Assembly (NCBI RefSeq): GCF_001679045.1
Contig: NZ_LYCK01000001.1
Coordinates: 161,859-225,858 of the forward strand
DNA length: 64,000 nucleotides
Source of the DNA: Haemophilus haemolyticus
Lineage (GTDB): Bacteria > Pseudomonadota > Gammaproteobacteria > Enterobacterales > Pasteurellaceae
Direction: 5' to 3'
The notes below the pieces were generated by a model. That model was not told the DNA's origin and ran no database searches. It was given only the letters and a program-made list of their open reading frames with translations. How positions within the stretch are numbered: the stretch's first letter is position 1; every line of letters starts with the position of its first letter. The position numbers and the translations under genes were made by a program. Positions 8,609 through 19,326 of this stretch are shown piece by piece.

Positions 8609-9999
8609 GAGTTTTTACCTAACACACGTTCAATTTCTTTCTCATCTGTTATACCTTGACTAACTTTTTCTAAACCACTCGCACATAAATTTTGAAAATC
8701 AGTTTGATAGCCATTCTGCTGCCAATGTAGAAATTGATACACGCCGATTCGGCCTCGATAACCTTGATGGCAATCACAAGAATTTATTAAATTTCCACCG
8801 CACTTTGGACAGATTTTTCGTACAAGACGCTGCGCAATGACGAGTAGTAAACTGTTTTCAATTTCATGTTGTTGAATACCGAGTTGTTGTAAGCGAGATA
8901 TGGCAGATATTGCATCATTGGTATGTAAAGTTGAAAGCACCAAATGCCCAGTTTGAGCGGCACGTAGTGCAATCATTGCACTTTCTTCATCGCGAATTTC
9001 ACCTAGCATAATGATATCGGGATCTTGACGTAAAAAAGCGCGCAATAGACGGCTAAAATCTAATCCAATTTGTGGATTAATTTGGCTTTGAATAATGCCA
9101 TCAAGCTCAATTTCAATGGGATCCTCTGCGGTCATAATATGTTTATCAGGTGTATTTAGCCACTGAAGTGCGGTGTAAAGTGAGATACTTTTCCCACTTC
9201 CTGTTGGGCCTGTAACTAAAATTAATCCTTGTGGTTGGCTAAGCGCGCGTTGAAATGCTTGTTGTTGACTCTCTGTCATACCCAGTTCAGAAAAGCTGAG
9301 TTCTACTGGTTTATTTTGCTGTGCTCTCAGGACAACTTTCTCTCCCCAATGGGTTGGCAACGTTGAAAGACGGAAATCAAGAATATCGGAAAAAGTGGTT
9401 TTAAATTGAAATCGTCCATCTTGTGGAAGGCGGGCTTCACTGATATCTAATTTAGCGAGCAATTTTAGGCGAGAAATAATTCGATTCGCCAAATTTTTAC
9501 TAAGTGGAGGCTGAGCTTGTAAAACACCGTCAATTCTAAACCGCACTTGGAAATGATCCGATAAGGTCTCCAAATGAATATCTGAGGCATTGTTTTGTAA
9601 AGCAGATTCAAAAATTTGATTAAGCAAGCGAATAACGGGCTCATCATCTTGTTGTTCAAGATGGGACTGTTCTTGATGTTGGTAATATTTAACTTGCTCT
9701 TCCACTTGAAGTTGATTTGGGGCAAGTTGTTGTAATAGTTCTTTAAGTTGAGTGCTTTCTAATAAAACTGGCTCAACAAGCTTGCCAGTTATAAACGCAA
9801 TAGTTTCACAGGCGGAAAGATTAGAAAGAGAATCGACACCTAGCCAGAGACGATTATTTTCTTCTTTGAGTGGTAACGCAAAATAACGTAAGAGTAGCGA
9901 CTGTTGTTGCTGATTACGCCCCCATAAATCTGGCGAGATCGTAAATATCTCGCCATTTTGTGCTTTTACACGAGGTTTTGCACCAGTTAAGTCGATCAT
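8605..9999 (-). CDS. pilB: Type IV pilus assembly ATPase
   Basis: Hexameric extension ATPase of 464 residues. It carries Walker A GPTGSGKS (about residues 221-228), an Asp box near TAEDPIE, Walker [10 protein letters not shown], a His box (TLHTNDA) and a C-terminal tetracysteine zinc site (CPKCGG and CDCHQG). The frame continues 20 codons upstream into pilA. I chose the ATG at 9999 because it overlaps the pilA TGA as ATGA, the same junction seen for pilB-pilC and pilC-pilD, and the protein then starts [11 protein letters not shown] at family-typical length. Confidence 0.95.
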   Translation of the reverse strand: MIDLTGAKPRVKAQNGEIFTISPDLWGRNQQQQSLLLRYFALPLKEENNRLWLGVDSLSNLSACETIAFITGKLVEPVLLESTQLKELLQQLAPNQLQVEEQVKYYQHQEQSHLEQQDDEPVIRLLNQIFESALQNNASDIHLETLSDHFQVRFRIDGVLQAQPPLSKNLANRIISRLKLLAKLDISEARLPQDGRFQFKTTFSDILDFRLSTLPTHWGEKVVLRAQQNKPVELSFSELGMTESQQQAFQRALSQPQGLILVTGPTGSGKSISLYTALQWLNTPDKHIMTAEDPIEIELDGIIQSQINPQIGLDFSRLLRAFLRQDPDIIMLGEIRDEESAMIALRAAQTGHLVLSTLHTNDAISAISRLQQLGIQQHEIENSLLLVIAQRLVRKICPKCGGNLINSCDCHQGYRGRIGVYQFLHWQQNGYQTDFQNLCASGLEKVSQGITDEKEIERVLGKNS

Positions 10000-10436
10000 T
10001 TTGAACAGAATCCAGCAGGGAAAATATCGGCATTCGTTGTGCCACAGGTGGTTTTCCATGTAACGCCTTTTGCACTATCGCCTTCAGCTGTGAGTGTATA
10101 ACTCATTCCATCTAATGTACCATTACCCTCTACTGTTATTCCACCGTTGCTTGTTGTCACTGATTTTACATAGCCTTTTGCTGTTGTAATATCAGCCGCA
10201 ATTCCATTGCTTCCTCCTGAGCAACTAGAAGGTTTGCCTGTGCTATAAACGCATAATTCCACATCTGACTTATAAGGTGCGGAAGCTTGCAGTAATTCGG
10301 ATACTGCTGCTTTTTTGGTATAATTTTGATAAGAAGGAATAGCGATAGTGGCTAAAATCGCGATGATGGCGATGACTATCATCAATTCAATTAAGGTAAA
10401 CCCTTTCTTCAAGGTAGTTTGTGTAGTTAGTTTCAT
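9996..10436 (-). CDS. pilA: Type IV major prepilin
   Basis: Prepilin of 146 residues. The leader ends KKG and the mature N-terminus begins [20 protein letters not shown], the class IVa signature with Glu at mature position 5. Four cysteines (LCVYS, SSCSG, TTCGT, GFCSK) could form two disulfides. Cleavage by PilD is expected after the Gly of KKGF. It heads pilABCD, and the operon faces ampD across a CRP-S site, so it should be induced in competence by CRP plus Sxy. Pilin C-termini vary between strains. Confidence 0.95.
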   Translation of the reverse strand: MKLTTQTTLKKGFTLIELMIVIAIIAILATIAIPSYQNYTKKAAVSELLQASAPYKSDVELCVYSTGKPSSCSGGSNGIAADITTAKGYVKSVTTSNGGITVEGNGTLDGMSYTLTAEGDSAKGVTWKTTCGTTNADIFPAGFCSK

Positions 10437-10515
10437 TTATTTTCCTTTCGTTAAGCCTTTATTGGCTGAAATATTGTGAAAAGGGAAAATTGTTTTGTAA
10501 AACAGACCGCACTTT

Positions 10516-10537
10516 TTCTGCGATCCTGATCGCAAAA
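10516..10537. promoter_or_regulatory. CRP-S competence regulatory site for pilABCD
   Basis: The core TGCGATCCTGATCGCA (10519-10534) is a near-perfect palindrome with the T-G-C-G-A halves that distinguish Sxy-dependent CRP-S sites from ordinary TGTGA sites. It lies about 80 bases upstream of pilA and 17 bases upstream of the divergent ampD start. A USS sits beside it at 10506-10514. Confidence 0.93.
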
Positions 10538-10550
10538 ATAGGAAAAATGT

Positions 10551-11105
10551 ATGCGAAAAATAAAAGATATTGAGAAAGGATTGCTGACTGATTGTCGACA
10601 AATTCCATCTCCTCATTTTGATGAACGTCCAGATTTACAAGATATTTCACTTCTGGTGATCCATTACATTAGCTTACCGCCAGAACAATTTGGTGGCGGA
10701 TATGTGGATGATTTTTTTCAAGGAAAATTAGATCCTAAGATTCATCCTTATTTTGAAGAAATTCATCAAATGCGTGTTTCTGCCCATTGCTTGATTGAAC
10801 GAGATGGGCGAATCACGCAATATGTTAATTTTAACCAAAGGGCTTGGCATGCTGGATTATCTTGCTTTCAAGGGCAAGAAAAATGTAATGATTTTGCCAT
10901 TGGAATTGAGTTAGAAGGTAGTAATGAACAACCTTTTACTAATGAGCAGTATTTGGCATTACAAGAACTTACTAACTTAATCATGAAAAGTTACCCTAAA
11001 ATTACGAAAGAGCGGATTGTTGGGCATTGTGATATTTCGCCAGGGCGTAAGATCGATCCTGGTCAATATTTCGATTGGGAACGTTATTTTGCCTGCCTGA
11101 AATAA
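10551..11105 (+). CDS. ampD: N-acetyl-anhydromuramyl-L-alanine amidase
   Basis: Cytoplasmic zinc amidase of 184 residues that cleaves the peptide from 1,6-anhydro-MurNAc during wall recycling. Expected zinc ligands are His in LVIHYISL (about residue 34), and His and Asp in VGHCDISPGRKIDPG. It is divergent from pilA, and its start is only 17 bases from the CRP-S core, so the two promoters must be close or overlapping. The partner muropeptide permease AmpG is in the same window (56919-58196). Confidence 0.95.
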   Translation: MRKIKDIEKGLLTDCRQIPSPHFDERPDLQDISLLVIHYISLPPEQFGGGYVDDFFQGKLDPKIHPYFEEIHQMRVSAHCLIERDGRITQYVNFNQRAWHAGLSCFQGQEKCNDFAIGIELEGSNEQPFTNEQYLALQELTNLIMKSYPKITKERIVGHCDISPGRKIDPGQYFDWERYFACLK

Positions 11106-11630
11106 TTTGTTCAAAAATCAGACATTAAAATTTAGAGACTTCTGTGTATTACAAATATTGTTATGTTTTGTTTCTAAATGTTTGAATTTAAATTGAAAAA
11201 TTTTATCTAGGGATTGTCTTGGAAAGGTTTGTTTGAGTTATACAACATTATGGATTTTCTCAATCACAATTTTATCCACAGAAATATTGAATAACTCAAA
11301 GAGCTAGCTAAAAGATCTTTGGGGAATGGAATCTCTTTAAAAATTGTATTTTTTTACCGCACTTTCTTCCATTTTTATATGTGAAAAGTGCGGTTTATTT
11401 TTGTTTAAGATCTTTTAATTAGAAATAATTCAATTTATTTTTAAGTTTGATGAGATAAGGATTCCGCCCTGTTTTTACGTGATCAATTCACAATCAGAAA
11501 TACGTTATTCACAATGTTATCCACAATCTGTGTATTTTATTGTGTAATCAGCCCTTTGGTTGATAAAAACACTGATTTATGAAACAATCTGCAGACTATT
11601 TTTATATGAAAAATTTAAGGTAAAACGATA
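11106..11630. other. Gene-free 525-bp region with DnaA-box-like sequences
   Basis: No open frame longer than a few dozen codons looks real. The stretch holds the paired USS at 11356-11394, TTATCCACA at 11272-11280 and 11517-11525, TTATTCACA at 11505-11513, and three GATC sites (about 11310, 11409 and 11481). The last two DnaA-like boxes form a 12-base direct repeat, just upstream of rppH. It may contain the rppH promoter. It may also be a chromosomal rearrangement joint, because as I recall ampD and rppH are far apart in strain Rd. Confidence 0.5.
11356..11394. terminator. Paired-USS hairpin downstream of ampD
   Basis: ACCGCACTT (11356-11364) and AAGTGCGGT (11386-11394) are exact inverted uptake sequences separated by 21 bases and followed by T-rich sequence. 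It could be a terminator for ampD, although it lies 250 bases past its stop. Confidence 0.6.
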
Positions 11631-12221
11631 GTGATCGATTTTGATGGCTACCGTCCAAATGTGGGTATTGTGATTTGTAATCGCAACGGGCAAGTGCTTT
11701 GGGCGAAGCGCTGTGGGCAAAATTCGTGGCAGTTTCCGCAAGGTGGCATTAATGATAATGAAAGTGCCGAGCAAGCGATGTATCGTGAACTGTACGAAGA
11801 AGTTGGTCTACAGCCTAAAGATGTGCGCATTTTATATGTATCTAAGCATTGGTTGCGTTATAAATTACCAAAACGTTTGTTGCGTTATGACAGCAAACCG
11901 ATGTGTATAGGGCAAAAACAACGCTGGTTTTTGTTACAGCTTGTTGGCGATGAAAAAAATATCAATATGCAAACAACCAAATCGCCAGAATTTGATGGGT
12001 GGCGTTGGGTGAGTTTTTGGTATCCTGTTCGTCAGGTCGTATCTTTCAAAAAAGAAGTGTATCGCAAAGCGATGAAAGAGTTTTCGGGCGTGTTGTTCTC
12101 AGAAAATCCTCCTGTATATCAACCTGCGCGAGAATTGGAGCAAAAATCTTATACTCATCCTAAAAAATATAATGGTTCAAAATTTCCAAAACGTTCTTTT
12201 AATAAAACAAGGAATTCATAA
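11631..12221 (+). CDS. rppH: RNA 5'-pyrophosphohydrolase
   Basis: Nudix hydrolase of 196 residues that converts 5'-triphosphate RNA to monophosphate and so triggers RNase E decay. The Nudix box is visible from [17 protein letters not shown] through YEEVGL (about residues 38-60). The start is GTG, with TAAGG ten bases upstream and the family-conserved [15 protein letters not shown]-terminus. The C-terminal tail after residue 160 is basic and low in conservation. The stop overlaps the next ATG by one base. Confidence 0.95.
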   Translation: MIDFDGYRPNVGIVICNRNGQVLWAKRCGQNSWQFPQGGINDNESAEQAMYRELYEEVGLQPKDVRILYVSKHWLRYKLPKRLLRYDSKPMCIGQKQRWFLLQLVGDEKNINMQTTKSPEFDGWRWVSFWYPVRQVVSFKKEVYRKAMKEFSGVLFSENPPVYQPARELEQKSYTHPKKYNGSKFPKRSFNKTRNS

Positions 12222-13018
12222 TGCTTAGCTTTATTTTACTTTGTTTGCTTGTGGGGGCTGTGGCTGGCTTTTTTGCTGGGCTTTTTGGTATTGGCGGTGG
12301 ATTGATGATTGTTCCTGTGTTGGTGTACTTACTACCAATGGTGGGTGTGCCAGAACCTTTATTAATGTCTACCGCACTTGGAACTTCTTTCGCAACGATT
12401 GTTATTACTGGCTTTTCTTCGGCTCAACGACATCATAAGTTAGGTAATGTTGTGTGGAGTGCAGTGAAGATCCTTGCTCCGAGCATCATGGTTAGCGTGT
12501 TTATTTGTGGTTTTTTTATCGGAAAACTTGATCGCGATATTTCTAGTAAATTATTTGCCTGTTTAGTGGTTTATCTCGCGGTTAAAATGGTCTTATCTAT
12601 TAAACCTAAGACAAATAAAATAGTTAAACCTTTGACGACTCAATCGTCTATTATAGGTGGCATTCTAATTGGCATGGCATCTAGTGCTGCAGGCATCGGT
12701 GGTGGTGGATTTATTGTACCATTTTTAAATTCTCGCGGTATCGATATGAAAAAGGCTATTGGTTCCTCGGCTTTCTGTGGCATGTTACTCGGAACTTCTG
12801 GAATGTTCAGTTTTATGTTAAGCGGCTGGGGAAATGCAGCTATGCCAGAATATTCTTTAGGTTACATTTATTTCCCTGCAGTGTTATGTATTACTGCCAC
12901 ATCGTTTTTCACGTCAAAACTTGGTGCAACCGCGACCTCAAAACTACCCGTGCCAACTTTAAAGAAAGGGTTTGCACTTTTATTAATTACCATTGCTGTT
13001 GATATGTTTATTAGATAG
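12221..13018 (+). CDS. TauE/SafE-family anion permease
   Basis: Inner-membrane protein of 265 residues with about eight hydrophobic segments and two repeats of the family's glycine-rich motif, [15 protein letters not shown] (about 22-36) and [12 protein letters not shown] (about 157-168). Family members export sulfite, sulfoacetate or related anions. The substrate here cannot be told from sequence. It overlaps rppH by one base and is followed 8 bases later by lgt, so it belongs to a tightly packed operon running rppH through tadA. Confidence 0.85.
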   Translation: MLSFILLCLLVGAVAGFFAGLFGIGGGLMIVPVLVYLLPMVGVPEPLLMSTALGTSFATIVITGFSSAQRHHKLGNVVWSAVKILAPSIMVSVFICGFFIGKLDRDISSKLFACLVVYLAVKMVLSIKPKTNKIVKPLTTQSSIIGGILIGMASSAAGIGGGGFIVPFLNSRGIDMKKAIGSSAFCGMLLGTSGMFSFMLSGWGNAAMPEYSLGYIYFPAVLCITATSFFTSKLGATATSKLPVPTLKKGFALLLITIAVDMFIR

Positions 13019-13026
13019 AGAAAATT

Positions 13027-13833
13027 ATGAATTCAAATTACTTGCTTCTGCCTCATTTTGATCCAACTCTTTTTACTCTTGGTGATAGCAATATCGGCTT
13101 ACGTTGGTATGGTTTGATGTACCTTTTGGGTTTTATTTTTGCACGCTGGCTTGCGGTTCGCCGTGCTAATCGCCCAAATAGCGGTTGGACAGTGGATCAA
13201 GTTGATACCTTACTTTTCAATGGTTTTATGGGCGTATTTATTGGCGGACGTGTTGGCGATGTATTTTTTTATAATTTGGATCGTTTCTTACAAGAGCCGC
13301 TTTATTTATTCCGCGTTTGGGAAGGTGGAATGTCTTTTCATGGCGGCTTAATAGGCGTCATTGTTGCCATGATTTGGACGTCTTATTCACAAAAACGTAA
13401 TTTTTGGCAAACGGCTGATTTCGTTGCGCCTTTAATTCCATTTGGTTTAGGTCTAGGTAGAATTGGTAATTTCATTAATCTCGAGCTATGGGGACGCGAA
13501 ACGGATGTGCCTTGGGCAATGATTTTTCCGAATGATTCACTATTACTTCCTCGTCATCCATCACAACTTTATGAAGCTTTTCTAGAAGGTATAGTGTTGT
13601 TTGCAATTCTGAATATTTTTATTAAAAAAACACGTCCAATGGGCTCTGTTGCTGGCTTATTCTTAATTGGCTATGGTATCTTCCGTTTTATTGTGGAATA
13701 TGTGCGTGAACCTGAAGTTGAAAATTTCTTTGGCGTCATTACAAGAGGACAAGCACTTTGTTTACCGATGATTATTGGTGGTGCCTTAATTATGGCTTGG
13801 GCTTATTCACGCAAAAGTGCGGTAATAAAATAG
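13027..13833 (+). CDS. lgt: Prolipoprotein diacylglyceryl transferase
   Basis: Seven-helix inner-membrane enzyme of 268 residues that transfers diacylglycerol from phosphatidylglycerol to the lipobox cysteine, the first step of lipoprotein maturation. The Lgt signature [20 protein letters not shown] (about 141-160) and the essential HGG in [11 protein letters not shown] are visible. Lipoproteins encoded in this window (LptE and the M48 peptidase) would be its substrates. A USS overlaps the last codons (13815). Confidence 0.96.
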   Translation: MNSNYLLLPHFDPTLFTLGDSNIGLRWYGLMYLLGFIFARWLAVRRANRPNSGWTVDQVDTLLFNGFMGVFIGGRVGDVFFYNLDRFLQEPLYLFRVWEGGMSFHGGLIGVIVAMIWTSYSQKRNFWQTADFVAPLIPFGLGLGRIGNFINLELWGRETDVPWAMIFPNDSLLLPRHPSQLYEAFLEGIVLFAILNIFIKKTRPMGSVAGLFLIGYGIFRFIVEYVREPEVENFFGVITRGQALCLPMIIGGALIMAWAYSRKSAVIK

Positions 13834-13842
13834 GAGATTTTT

Positions 13843-15209
<1,367 letters not shown>

Positions 15210-15242
15210 TATTAAATTTCCATTTGCTCCTATTCTTATATT

Positions 15243-15557
15243 TTAAAAACCAGGGTTTATTGTTATCTCAAGTTGTTTTACATGCGGAAATTCTTCTTGA
15301 ATGAGTTTCAACAATTCTGTCTGTCTGAATAAAATTCCTTGGCGAACGATCGCATTTGCTGTCTCAATAAAAATTGAGTTATCTATCATATTACCAATAC
15401 GAAATTTGCCGTGAAATTCCTGTGGAAAAATGCGGTTAAATTTTTGATTAAGTTCATTGATGGCAAGGCCTTTTTTCATTATTTTGGCAAAGGGCGATTG
15501 CTCAAGTACATCCATAATATTGACTGCTTTTTGATAACGCTCAGCCTTGTTTTCCAT
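15243..15557 (-). CDS. Compact DciA-like (DUF721) protein
   Basis: Cytoplasmic protein of 104 residues. The sequence (INELNQKFNRIFP, GKFRIGNMIDNSIFIETANAI, LLKLIQEEFPHVKQLEI) fits the single globular domain of the DUF721/DciA family. In bacteria without DnaC, DciA loads the replicative helicase DnaB. In Vibrio the gene also lies next to secA, divergent from it, which supports the assignment. The protein is shorter than the roughly 150-residue Vibrio form and seems to lack the disordered tail. The function in this organism is inferred. Confidence 0.7.
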   Translation of the reverse strand: MENKAERYQKAVNIMDVLEQSPFAKIMKKGLAINELNQKFNRIFPQEFHGKFRIGNMIDNSIFIETANAIVRQGILFRQTELLKLIQEEFPHVKQLEITINPGF

Positions 15558-15575
15558 AAAGTCTGCCCTCAGTAA

Positions 15576-15604
15576 ATGACATTAGTTTAGATTTCCGCTA
15601 CAAT
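15576..15604 (+). promoter_or_regulatory. Putative secM-secA promoter
   Basis: ATGACA (15576-15581) and TACAAT (15599-15604) are separated by 17 bases, 32 bases before the secM-like start. The spacing and -10 are good and the -35 has four of six consensus bases. Confidence 0.5.
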
Positions 15605-15635
15605 ACACGCAATTTTCATAATAAACAACTAGACG

Positions 15636-15938
15636 ATGATTTCAGGCACTGTCAAACCGAATTTTTGGTCGCGATTACTTTTGAGTATTATCGCGATTTT
15701 TGCTTTGCCTAACGCACAAAGTTTTGAAAATCAAAATAATGCGGAAAATTATTCTTCGAGTGTTTCCATTCAACAAGCGTTAGAAACGGTAAAAGTAGCA
15801 CGTGAAGTGCAACGACAAGCCATTCCTCAACCTTTAATTTCCCACCAAACTGAAAAACAACCTAAAATTCAACCGCACTTTTTTGCTGAAGTGTTGAATC
15901 TTAGTGCGCCAATTCGAGCTGGTCCCTTGCTTATTTAA
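15636..15938 (+). CDS. secM: SecM-like secretion monitor with divergent arrest motif
   Basis: Exported regulatory peptide of 100 residues directly upstream of secA. A basic N-terminus and hydrophobic core (WSRLLLSIIAIFALPNAQS, about 11-29) form a signal sequence. The C-terminus ends SAPIRAGPLLI. In E. coli SecM the ribosome stalls at IRAGP near the C-terminus, and stalling exposes the secA ribosome binding site when SecA is limiting. The IRAGP core is intact here, but the upstream Trp and the Gly before IRAGP are replaced (Pro precedes Ile). Context, size and signal peptide support the call; arrest itself is inferred. Confidence 0.82.
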   Translation: MISGTVKPNFWSRLLLSIIAIFALPNAQSFENQNNAENYSSSVSIQQALETVKVAREVQRQAIPQPLISHQTEKQPKIQPHFFAEVLNLSAPIRAGPLLI

Positions 15939-15957
15939 TTTTCTGTTTTCTGTGAAG

Positions 15958-15983
15958 AATATTGCTATTGAAATAGCGATATT
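15958..15983 (+). promoter_or_regulatory. Hairpin in the secM-secA intergenic region
   Basis: AATATTGCTATT and AATAGCGATATT form an almost perfect stem 20 bases after the secM stop, with a second weaker dyad ATGAAA/TTTCAT at 16002-16020. They precede the secA start at 16063. In E. coli a stem here hides the secA ribosome binding site. In this sequence the site lies beyond the first stem, so the mechanism could differ. Confidence 0.5.
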
Positions 15984-16062
15984 TTAAAAAAATTATTGTG
16001 CATGAAAGAAAGTATTTCATACGCATTTAACTATTTAACTTATATATTTAAAAAGAGAAATT

Positions 16063-18768
16063 ATGAGCATTTTAACGAAAATTTTTGGCAGCCGTAACGA
16101 CCGTATTTTACGTAAATTAAGAAAACAAGTTGCAAAAATCAATAAATTAGAACCTGAGTTTGAATCCCTAACAGATGAACAACTTCGTGCAAAAACAGAT
16201 GAATTCCGTCAACGTTTAAGTGCGGGCGAAACTTTGCAACAAATTTTGCCAGAAGCATTCGCAACGGTACGTGAAGCAAGTAAGCGCGTGCTTGGTATGA
16301 GACATTTTGATGTTCAGCTTATTGGTGGGATGGTATTGACTAACCGCTGTATCGCAGAAATGCGTACTGGTGAAGGTAAAACATTAACTGCGACTTTGCC
16401 TTGTTATTTAATCGCACTTGAAGGTAAAGGCGTTCATGTTGTCACGGTGAATGATTATCTTGCTCGCCGAGATGCAGAAACCAACCGTCCGTTATTTGAA
16501 TTTTTGGGCATGAGTGTAGGCGTAAATATTCCTGGTTTACCGCCTGAAGAAAAACGTGCAGCTTATGCAGCAGATATTACTTATGCAACCAATAGTGAAC
16601 TTGGTTTTGATTACTTACGTGACAATTTAGCTCACTCAAAAGAAGAGCGTTTCCAACGTACTTTAGGCTATGCGTTAGTGGATGAAGTGGATTCCATCTT
16701 AATCGATGAAGCACGTACGCCATTGATTATTTCTGGTCAAGCTGAAGACAGTTCTGCGCTTTATATTGCAGTCAATAAACTGATTCCAAACTTAATTAAG
16801 CAAGAAAAAGAAGATACAGAAGAATACCAAGGTGAAGGTGATTTTACTTTAGATCTTAAATCTAAACAGGCGCACTTAACTGAACGTGGCCAAGAAAAAG
16901 TGGAAGATTGGTTGATTGCGCAAGGTTTAATGCCGGAAGGGGATTCTTTGTACTCTCCTGGTCGAATTGTGTTGCTTCATCATGTTATGGCTGCCTTGCG
17001 TGCGCACACATTGTTTGAAAAAGATGTCGATTACATTGTGAAAGATGGTGAAATCGTGATTGTTGATGAACACACTGGTCGAACAATGGCAGGTCGTCGC
17101 TGGTCAGATGGTTTACACCAAGCCATTGAGGCAAAAGAAGGGGTTGAAATTAAGAGTGAAAACCAAACTGTTGCGTCAATCTCTTACCAAAACTACTTCC
17201 GTTTATATGAGCGTCTTGCCGGTATGACGGGGACTGCGGATACCGAAGCGTTTGAGTTCCAACAAATTTACGGCTTGGAAACTGTTGTGATTCCAACAAA
17301 CCGTCCAATGATTCGTGATGATCGCACCGATGTGATGTTTGAAAATGAACAATATAAATTTAATGCGATTATTGAAGACATCAAAGATTGTGTAGAACGC
17401 CAGCAACCTGTATTAGTGGGGACGATTTCAGTAGAAAAATCGGAAGCGTTGTCTAAGGCTCTAGATAAAGCGGGCATCAAACACAATGTGTTGAATGCAA
17501 AATTCCACCAACAAGAAGCGGAAATCGTGGCAGAAGCTGGTTATCCTGGTGCGGTGACTATCGCAACGAATATGGCGGGTCGAGGTACAGATATTATCCT
17601 TGGTGGTAACTGGAAAGCGCAGGCTGCTAAATTAGAAAATCCAACTCAAGAACAAATTGAAACGCTTAAAGCTGAGTGGGAAAAGAACCACGAGATTGTA
17701 ATGAAAGCAGGTGGTTTGCATATTATCGGTACAGAGCGTCATGAATCTCGCCGTATCGATAACCAGTTGCGTGGTCGTTCTGGTCGTCAAGGTGACCCAG
17801 GTTCTTCTCGTTTTTACCTTTCTTTGGAAGATGGCTTAATGCGCATTTATTTGAATGAAGGTAAACTCAATTTAATGCGTAAAGCGTTCACCGTGCCTGG
17901 TGAGGCAATGGAATCGAAAATGTTGGCGAAAGTTATCGCATCTGCCCAAGCAAAAGTTGAGGCTTTCCACTTCGATGGTCGTAAAAACCTACTTGAATAT
18001 GATGATGTAGCAAATGACCAACGTCATGCAATTTATGAGCAACGCAATTATTTGCTTGATAATGATGATATTTCCGAAACTATCAACGCCATTCGCCACG
18101 ATGTATTTAATAGCGTGATTGATCAATATATTCCACCACAATCTTTGGAAGAACAATGGGATATTAAAGGGCTTGAAGAACGTTTGGCTCAAGAGTTTGG
18201 TATGGAATTACCAATTTCTCATTGGCTGGAAGAAGATAATAATCTGCACGAAGAAAACTTGCGTGAACGCATCGTCGAAGTCGCAGAAAAAGAATATAAA
18301 GAAAAAGAAGCGCTGGCTGGTGAAGAAACCATGCGCAACTTTGAAAAAGGTGTCATGTTACAAACCTTAGATGAGCTTTGGAAAGAACACTTAGCTGCTA
18401 TGGATTATTTACGCCAAGGTATTCATTTACGCGGTTATGCACAAAAAGATCCAAAACAAGAGTATAAAAAAGAATCTTTCCGTATGTTTACGGAAATGTT
18501 GGATTCTTTAAAACACCACGTTATCACGACTTTAACGCGTGTACGTGTGCGTACTCAAGAAGAAATGGAAGAAGCTGAACGTGCTCGTCAAGAAATGGCT
18601 GCTCGTATCAATCAAAATAATTTACCAGTGGATGAAAATGGTCAGGCAATCCAAAATTCAGATTCTGAAGATTATTCAGAACGTCGTATTGGACGCAATG
18701 AGCCTTGTCCTTGTGGTTCGGGTAAAAAATACAAGCATTGTCATGGCAGTCGTGCTGCTCGCCATTAA
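16063..18768 (+). CDS. secA: Preprotein translocase ATPase SecA
   Basis: Motor ATPase that drives secretory proteins through SecYEG. The 901-residue protein has Walker A in [14 protein letters not shown] (about 102-115), the DEAD-like Walker [14 protein letters not shown], the second helicase domain ([20 protein letters not shown]) and a C-terminal zinc site [12 protein letters not shown]. It lies 124 bases downstream of the SecM-like gene. No exact uptake sequence occurs within the gene. Confidence 0.98.
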   Translation: MSILTKIFGSRNDRILRKLRKQVAKINKLEPEFESLTDEQLRAKTDEFRQRLSAGETLQQILPEAFATVREASKRVLGMRHFDVQLIGGMVLTNRCIAEMRTGEGKTLTATLPCYLIALEGKGVHVVTVNDYLARRDAETNRPLFEFLGMSVGVNIPGLPPEEKRAAYAADITYATNSELGFDYLRDNLAHSKEERFQRTLGYALVDEVDSILIDEARTPLIISGQAEDSSALYIAVNKLIPNLIKQEKEDTEEYQGEGDFTLDLKSKQAHLTERGQEKVEDWLIAQGLMPEGDSLYSPGRIVLLHHVMAALRAHTLFEKDVDYIVKDGEIVIVDEHTGRTMAGRRWSDGLHQAIEAKEGVEIKSENQTVASISYQNYFRLYERLAGMTGTADTEAFEFQQIYGLETVVIPTNRPMIRDDRTDVMFENEQYKFNAIIEDIKDCVERQQPVLVGTISVEKSEALSKALDKAGIKHNVLNAKFHQQEAEIVAEAGYPGAVTIATNMAGRGTDIILGGNWKAQAAKLENPTQEQIETLKAEWEKNHEIVMKAGGLHIIGTERHESRRIDNQLRGRSGRQGDPGSSRFYLSLEDGLMRIYLNEGKLNLMRKAFTVPGEAMESKMLAKVIASAQAKVEAFHFDGRKNLLEYDDVANDQRHAIYEQRNYLLDNDDISETINAIRHDVFNSVIDQYIPPQSLEEQWDIKGLEERLAQEFGMELPISHWLEEDNNLHEENLRERIVEVAEKEYKEKEALAGEETMRNFEKGVMLQTLDELWKEHLAAMDYLRQGIHLRGYAQKDPKQEYKKESFRMFTEMLDSLKHHVITTLTRVRVRTQEEMEEAERARQEMAARINQNNLPVDENGQAIQNSDSEDYSERRIGRNEPCPCGSGKKYKHCHGSRAARH

Positions 18769-18777
18769 TGATTAGCC

Positions 18778-18807
18778 AAAGTGCGGTGATTTTTCACCGC
18801 ACTTTTT
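18778..18807 (+). terminator. Paired-USS terminator after secA
   Basis: AAAGTGCGGTGA and TCACCGCACTTT form a perfect 12-bp stem with a TTTT loop and a trailing T-run. Both arms contain exact uptake sequences (18779 and 18796), a textbook dual-use terminator. Confidence 0.93.
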
Positions 18808-18832
18808 TGATAGGTGCTATTGGATAGAAAAA

Positions 18833-19243
18833 ATGGATAAAAAAATTATACAAGTCGCTGCAGGTATTATTCGTAATGAGTTTGGGCAGATCTATTTAAC
18901 GCAGCGTTTAGAAGGACAGGATTTTGCCCAATCTTTAGAATTTCCCGGTGGAAAAGTGGATGCGGGAGAAACTCCAGAACAGGCTTTAAAACGTGAACTG
19001 GAAGAGGAAATTGGCATTGTGGTATTAAATACTGAACTTTACGAACGCTTCCAATTTGAATATCCGACAAAGATTATTTCTTTTTTCTTTTATGTTGTAG
19101 ATGAATGGATCGGTGAGCCTTTTGGGCGAGAAGGGCAAGAAGGTTTTTGGGTTGAGCAACGCGCATTGGATGCAGGACAGTTCCCACCAGCTAATGCTAA
19201 ATTAATTCATCGATTGCTGAATGAAACAAATAATTCTCTTTAA
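18833..19243 (+). CDS. mutT: 8-oxo-dGTP diphosphatase
   Basis: Nudix hydrolase of 136 residues that removes 8-oxo-dGTP from the nucleotide pool and prevents A:T to C:G transversions. The Nudix box runs from GGKVDAGETPEQALKREL through EEEIGI at about residues 38-61, followed by the beta-rich C-terminal half. It follows the secA terminator, so it probably has its own promoter, and is followed by a strong hairpin. Confidence 0.95.
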   Translation: MDKKIIQVAAGIIRNEFGQIYLTQRLEGQDFAQSLEFPGGKVDAGETPEQALKRELEEEIGIVVLNTELYERFQFEYPTKIISFFFYVVDEWIGEPFGREGQEGFWVEQRALDAGQFPPANAKLIHRLLNETNNSL

Positions 19244-19277
19244 AATAAACCCCAGTTTTTAGCTGGGGTTTATTTTT
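19243..19277 (+). terminator. Rho-independent terminator after mutT
   Basis: AATAAACCCCAG pairs with CTGGGGTTTATT, followed by TTT. The stem is 12 bp and begins at the mutT stop codon. Its symmetry would also allow it to act on the convergent holA transcript. Confidence 0.88.
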
Positions 19278-19326
19278 AATCTATTGATTGCAAAGAATGT
19301 GAATTCACAGGTGAAAAAATAGTGCT

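Noticed and set aside
11106..11630. Origin of replication from DnaA-like boxes
   Set aside because: Only three boxes, no neighbouring dnaA/dnaN or mnmG genes and no AT-rich 13-mer array; kept as a finding about DnaA-like sites only.
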